A DNA stretch of 41,189 bases, taken from positions 1 through 41,189 of the forward strand of contig CAYMZA010000003.1 of the NCBI GenBank assembly GCA_964394835.1, read 5' to 3'. Positions 41,121 to 41,189 of this stretch are shown in pieces. The stretch's first letter is position 1. Every line of letters begins with the position of its first letter. The DNA comes from UM-FILTER-36-13 sp964394835. GTDB lineage: Bacteria; Patescibacteriota; Patescibacteriia; UBA1558; GWA2-36-10. Both the position numbers and the translations under genes were made by a program. The notes below the pieces were generated by a model. It was not told where the DNA came from and did not search any database. It saw only the letters and a list, made by a program, of their open reading frames with translations.

Positions 41121-41189
41121 TTTCAATTCTAACTCCCATTTGTCTAGCTGTTCCAGCTATAATCTTCTTAGCTGCTTCAATATCATTAG
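41116..41189 (-). CDS. rplK: 50S ribosomal protein L11, C-terminal end (partial)
   Basis: Only the last 23 codons are in the window: NDIEAAKKIIAGTARQMGV and a short tail ending in Lys and TAA. These match the GTARSMG region that closes uL11. The gene runs off the right edge. The rplK-rplA order is the standard one. Confidence 0.9.
   Translation of the reverse strand, partial: NDIEAAKKIIAGTARQMGVRIEK

Overview
The window is very AT-rich, tightly packed and mostly on the minus strand. It looks like a small-genome bacterium of the Candidate Phyla Radiation (Patescibacteria, probably Parcubacteria-like). That placement is an inference from four things: the gene style (long NDK and PurA forms, split ComEC, pilin-like N-termini fused to giant surface proteins, many TM-anchored orphans), very short spacers, AGA-rich coding, and the presence of FtsA/FtsZ with few biosynthetic genes. 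The genetic code appears standard: prfB (RF2) is intact, and ftsZ, ybeY and hisS end in TGA.

Layout. 1-2 kb: rpsL-rpsG with promoter and terminator, an M50 protease, and rpmB. 2-7 kb: comEC (two genes), an orphan response regulator, ndk, a probable 6S RNA, and purA. 7-11.1 kb: a Na+/Ca2+ exchanger, a membrane-anchored orphan, prfB and a small TM protein. 11.2-14.2 kb: a candidate vitamin B12 capture operon, consisting of a cobalamin riboswitch with an intrinsic terminator, a small Tat-type lipoprotein-like gene, a transcobalamin-like protein (alpha/alpha-toroid repeats plus a DUF4430-like domain) interrupted by an in-frame TGA, and a membrane-anchored Ig-like protein. 14.2-17.1 kb: ftsA-ftsZ-nrdR behind a consensus promoter. 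17.1-31.2 kb: a long run rpsU, yqeY, two pilin-like/Ig surface proteins (one of 2,926 aa with a VWA domain), two acidic calcium-repeat anchor proteins, ybeY and dgkA. 31.2-36.8 kb: hisS and lepB leftward; an LCP protein, der and pth rightward, from back-to-back consensus promoters. 36.8-39.4 kb: two peptidases. 39.4-40.4 kb: four small genes, including a tandem pair of 29-aa microprotein cassettes each ending in its own terminator. 40.4 kb to the end: rplA and the 3' end of rplK.

The most noteworthy items are the B12 riboswitch/transcobalamin-like locus, the twin microprotein cassettes, the 6S RNA candidate and the pilin-headed giant surface proteins. No tRNA, rRNA, CRISPR array or transposase was seen.
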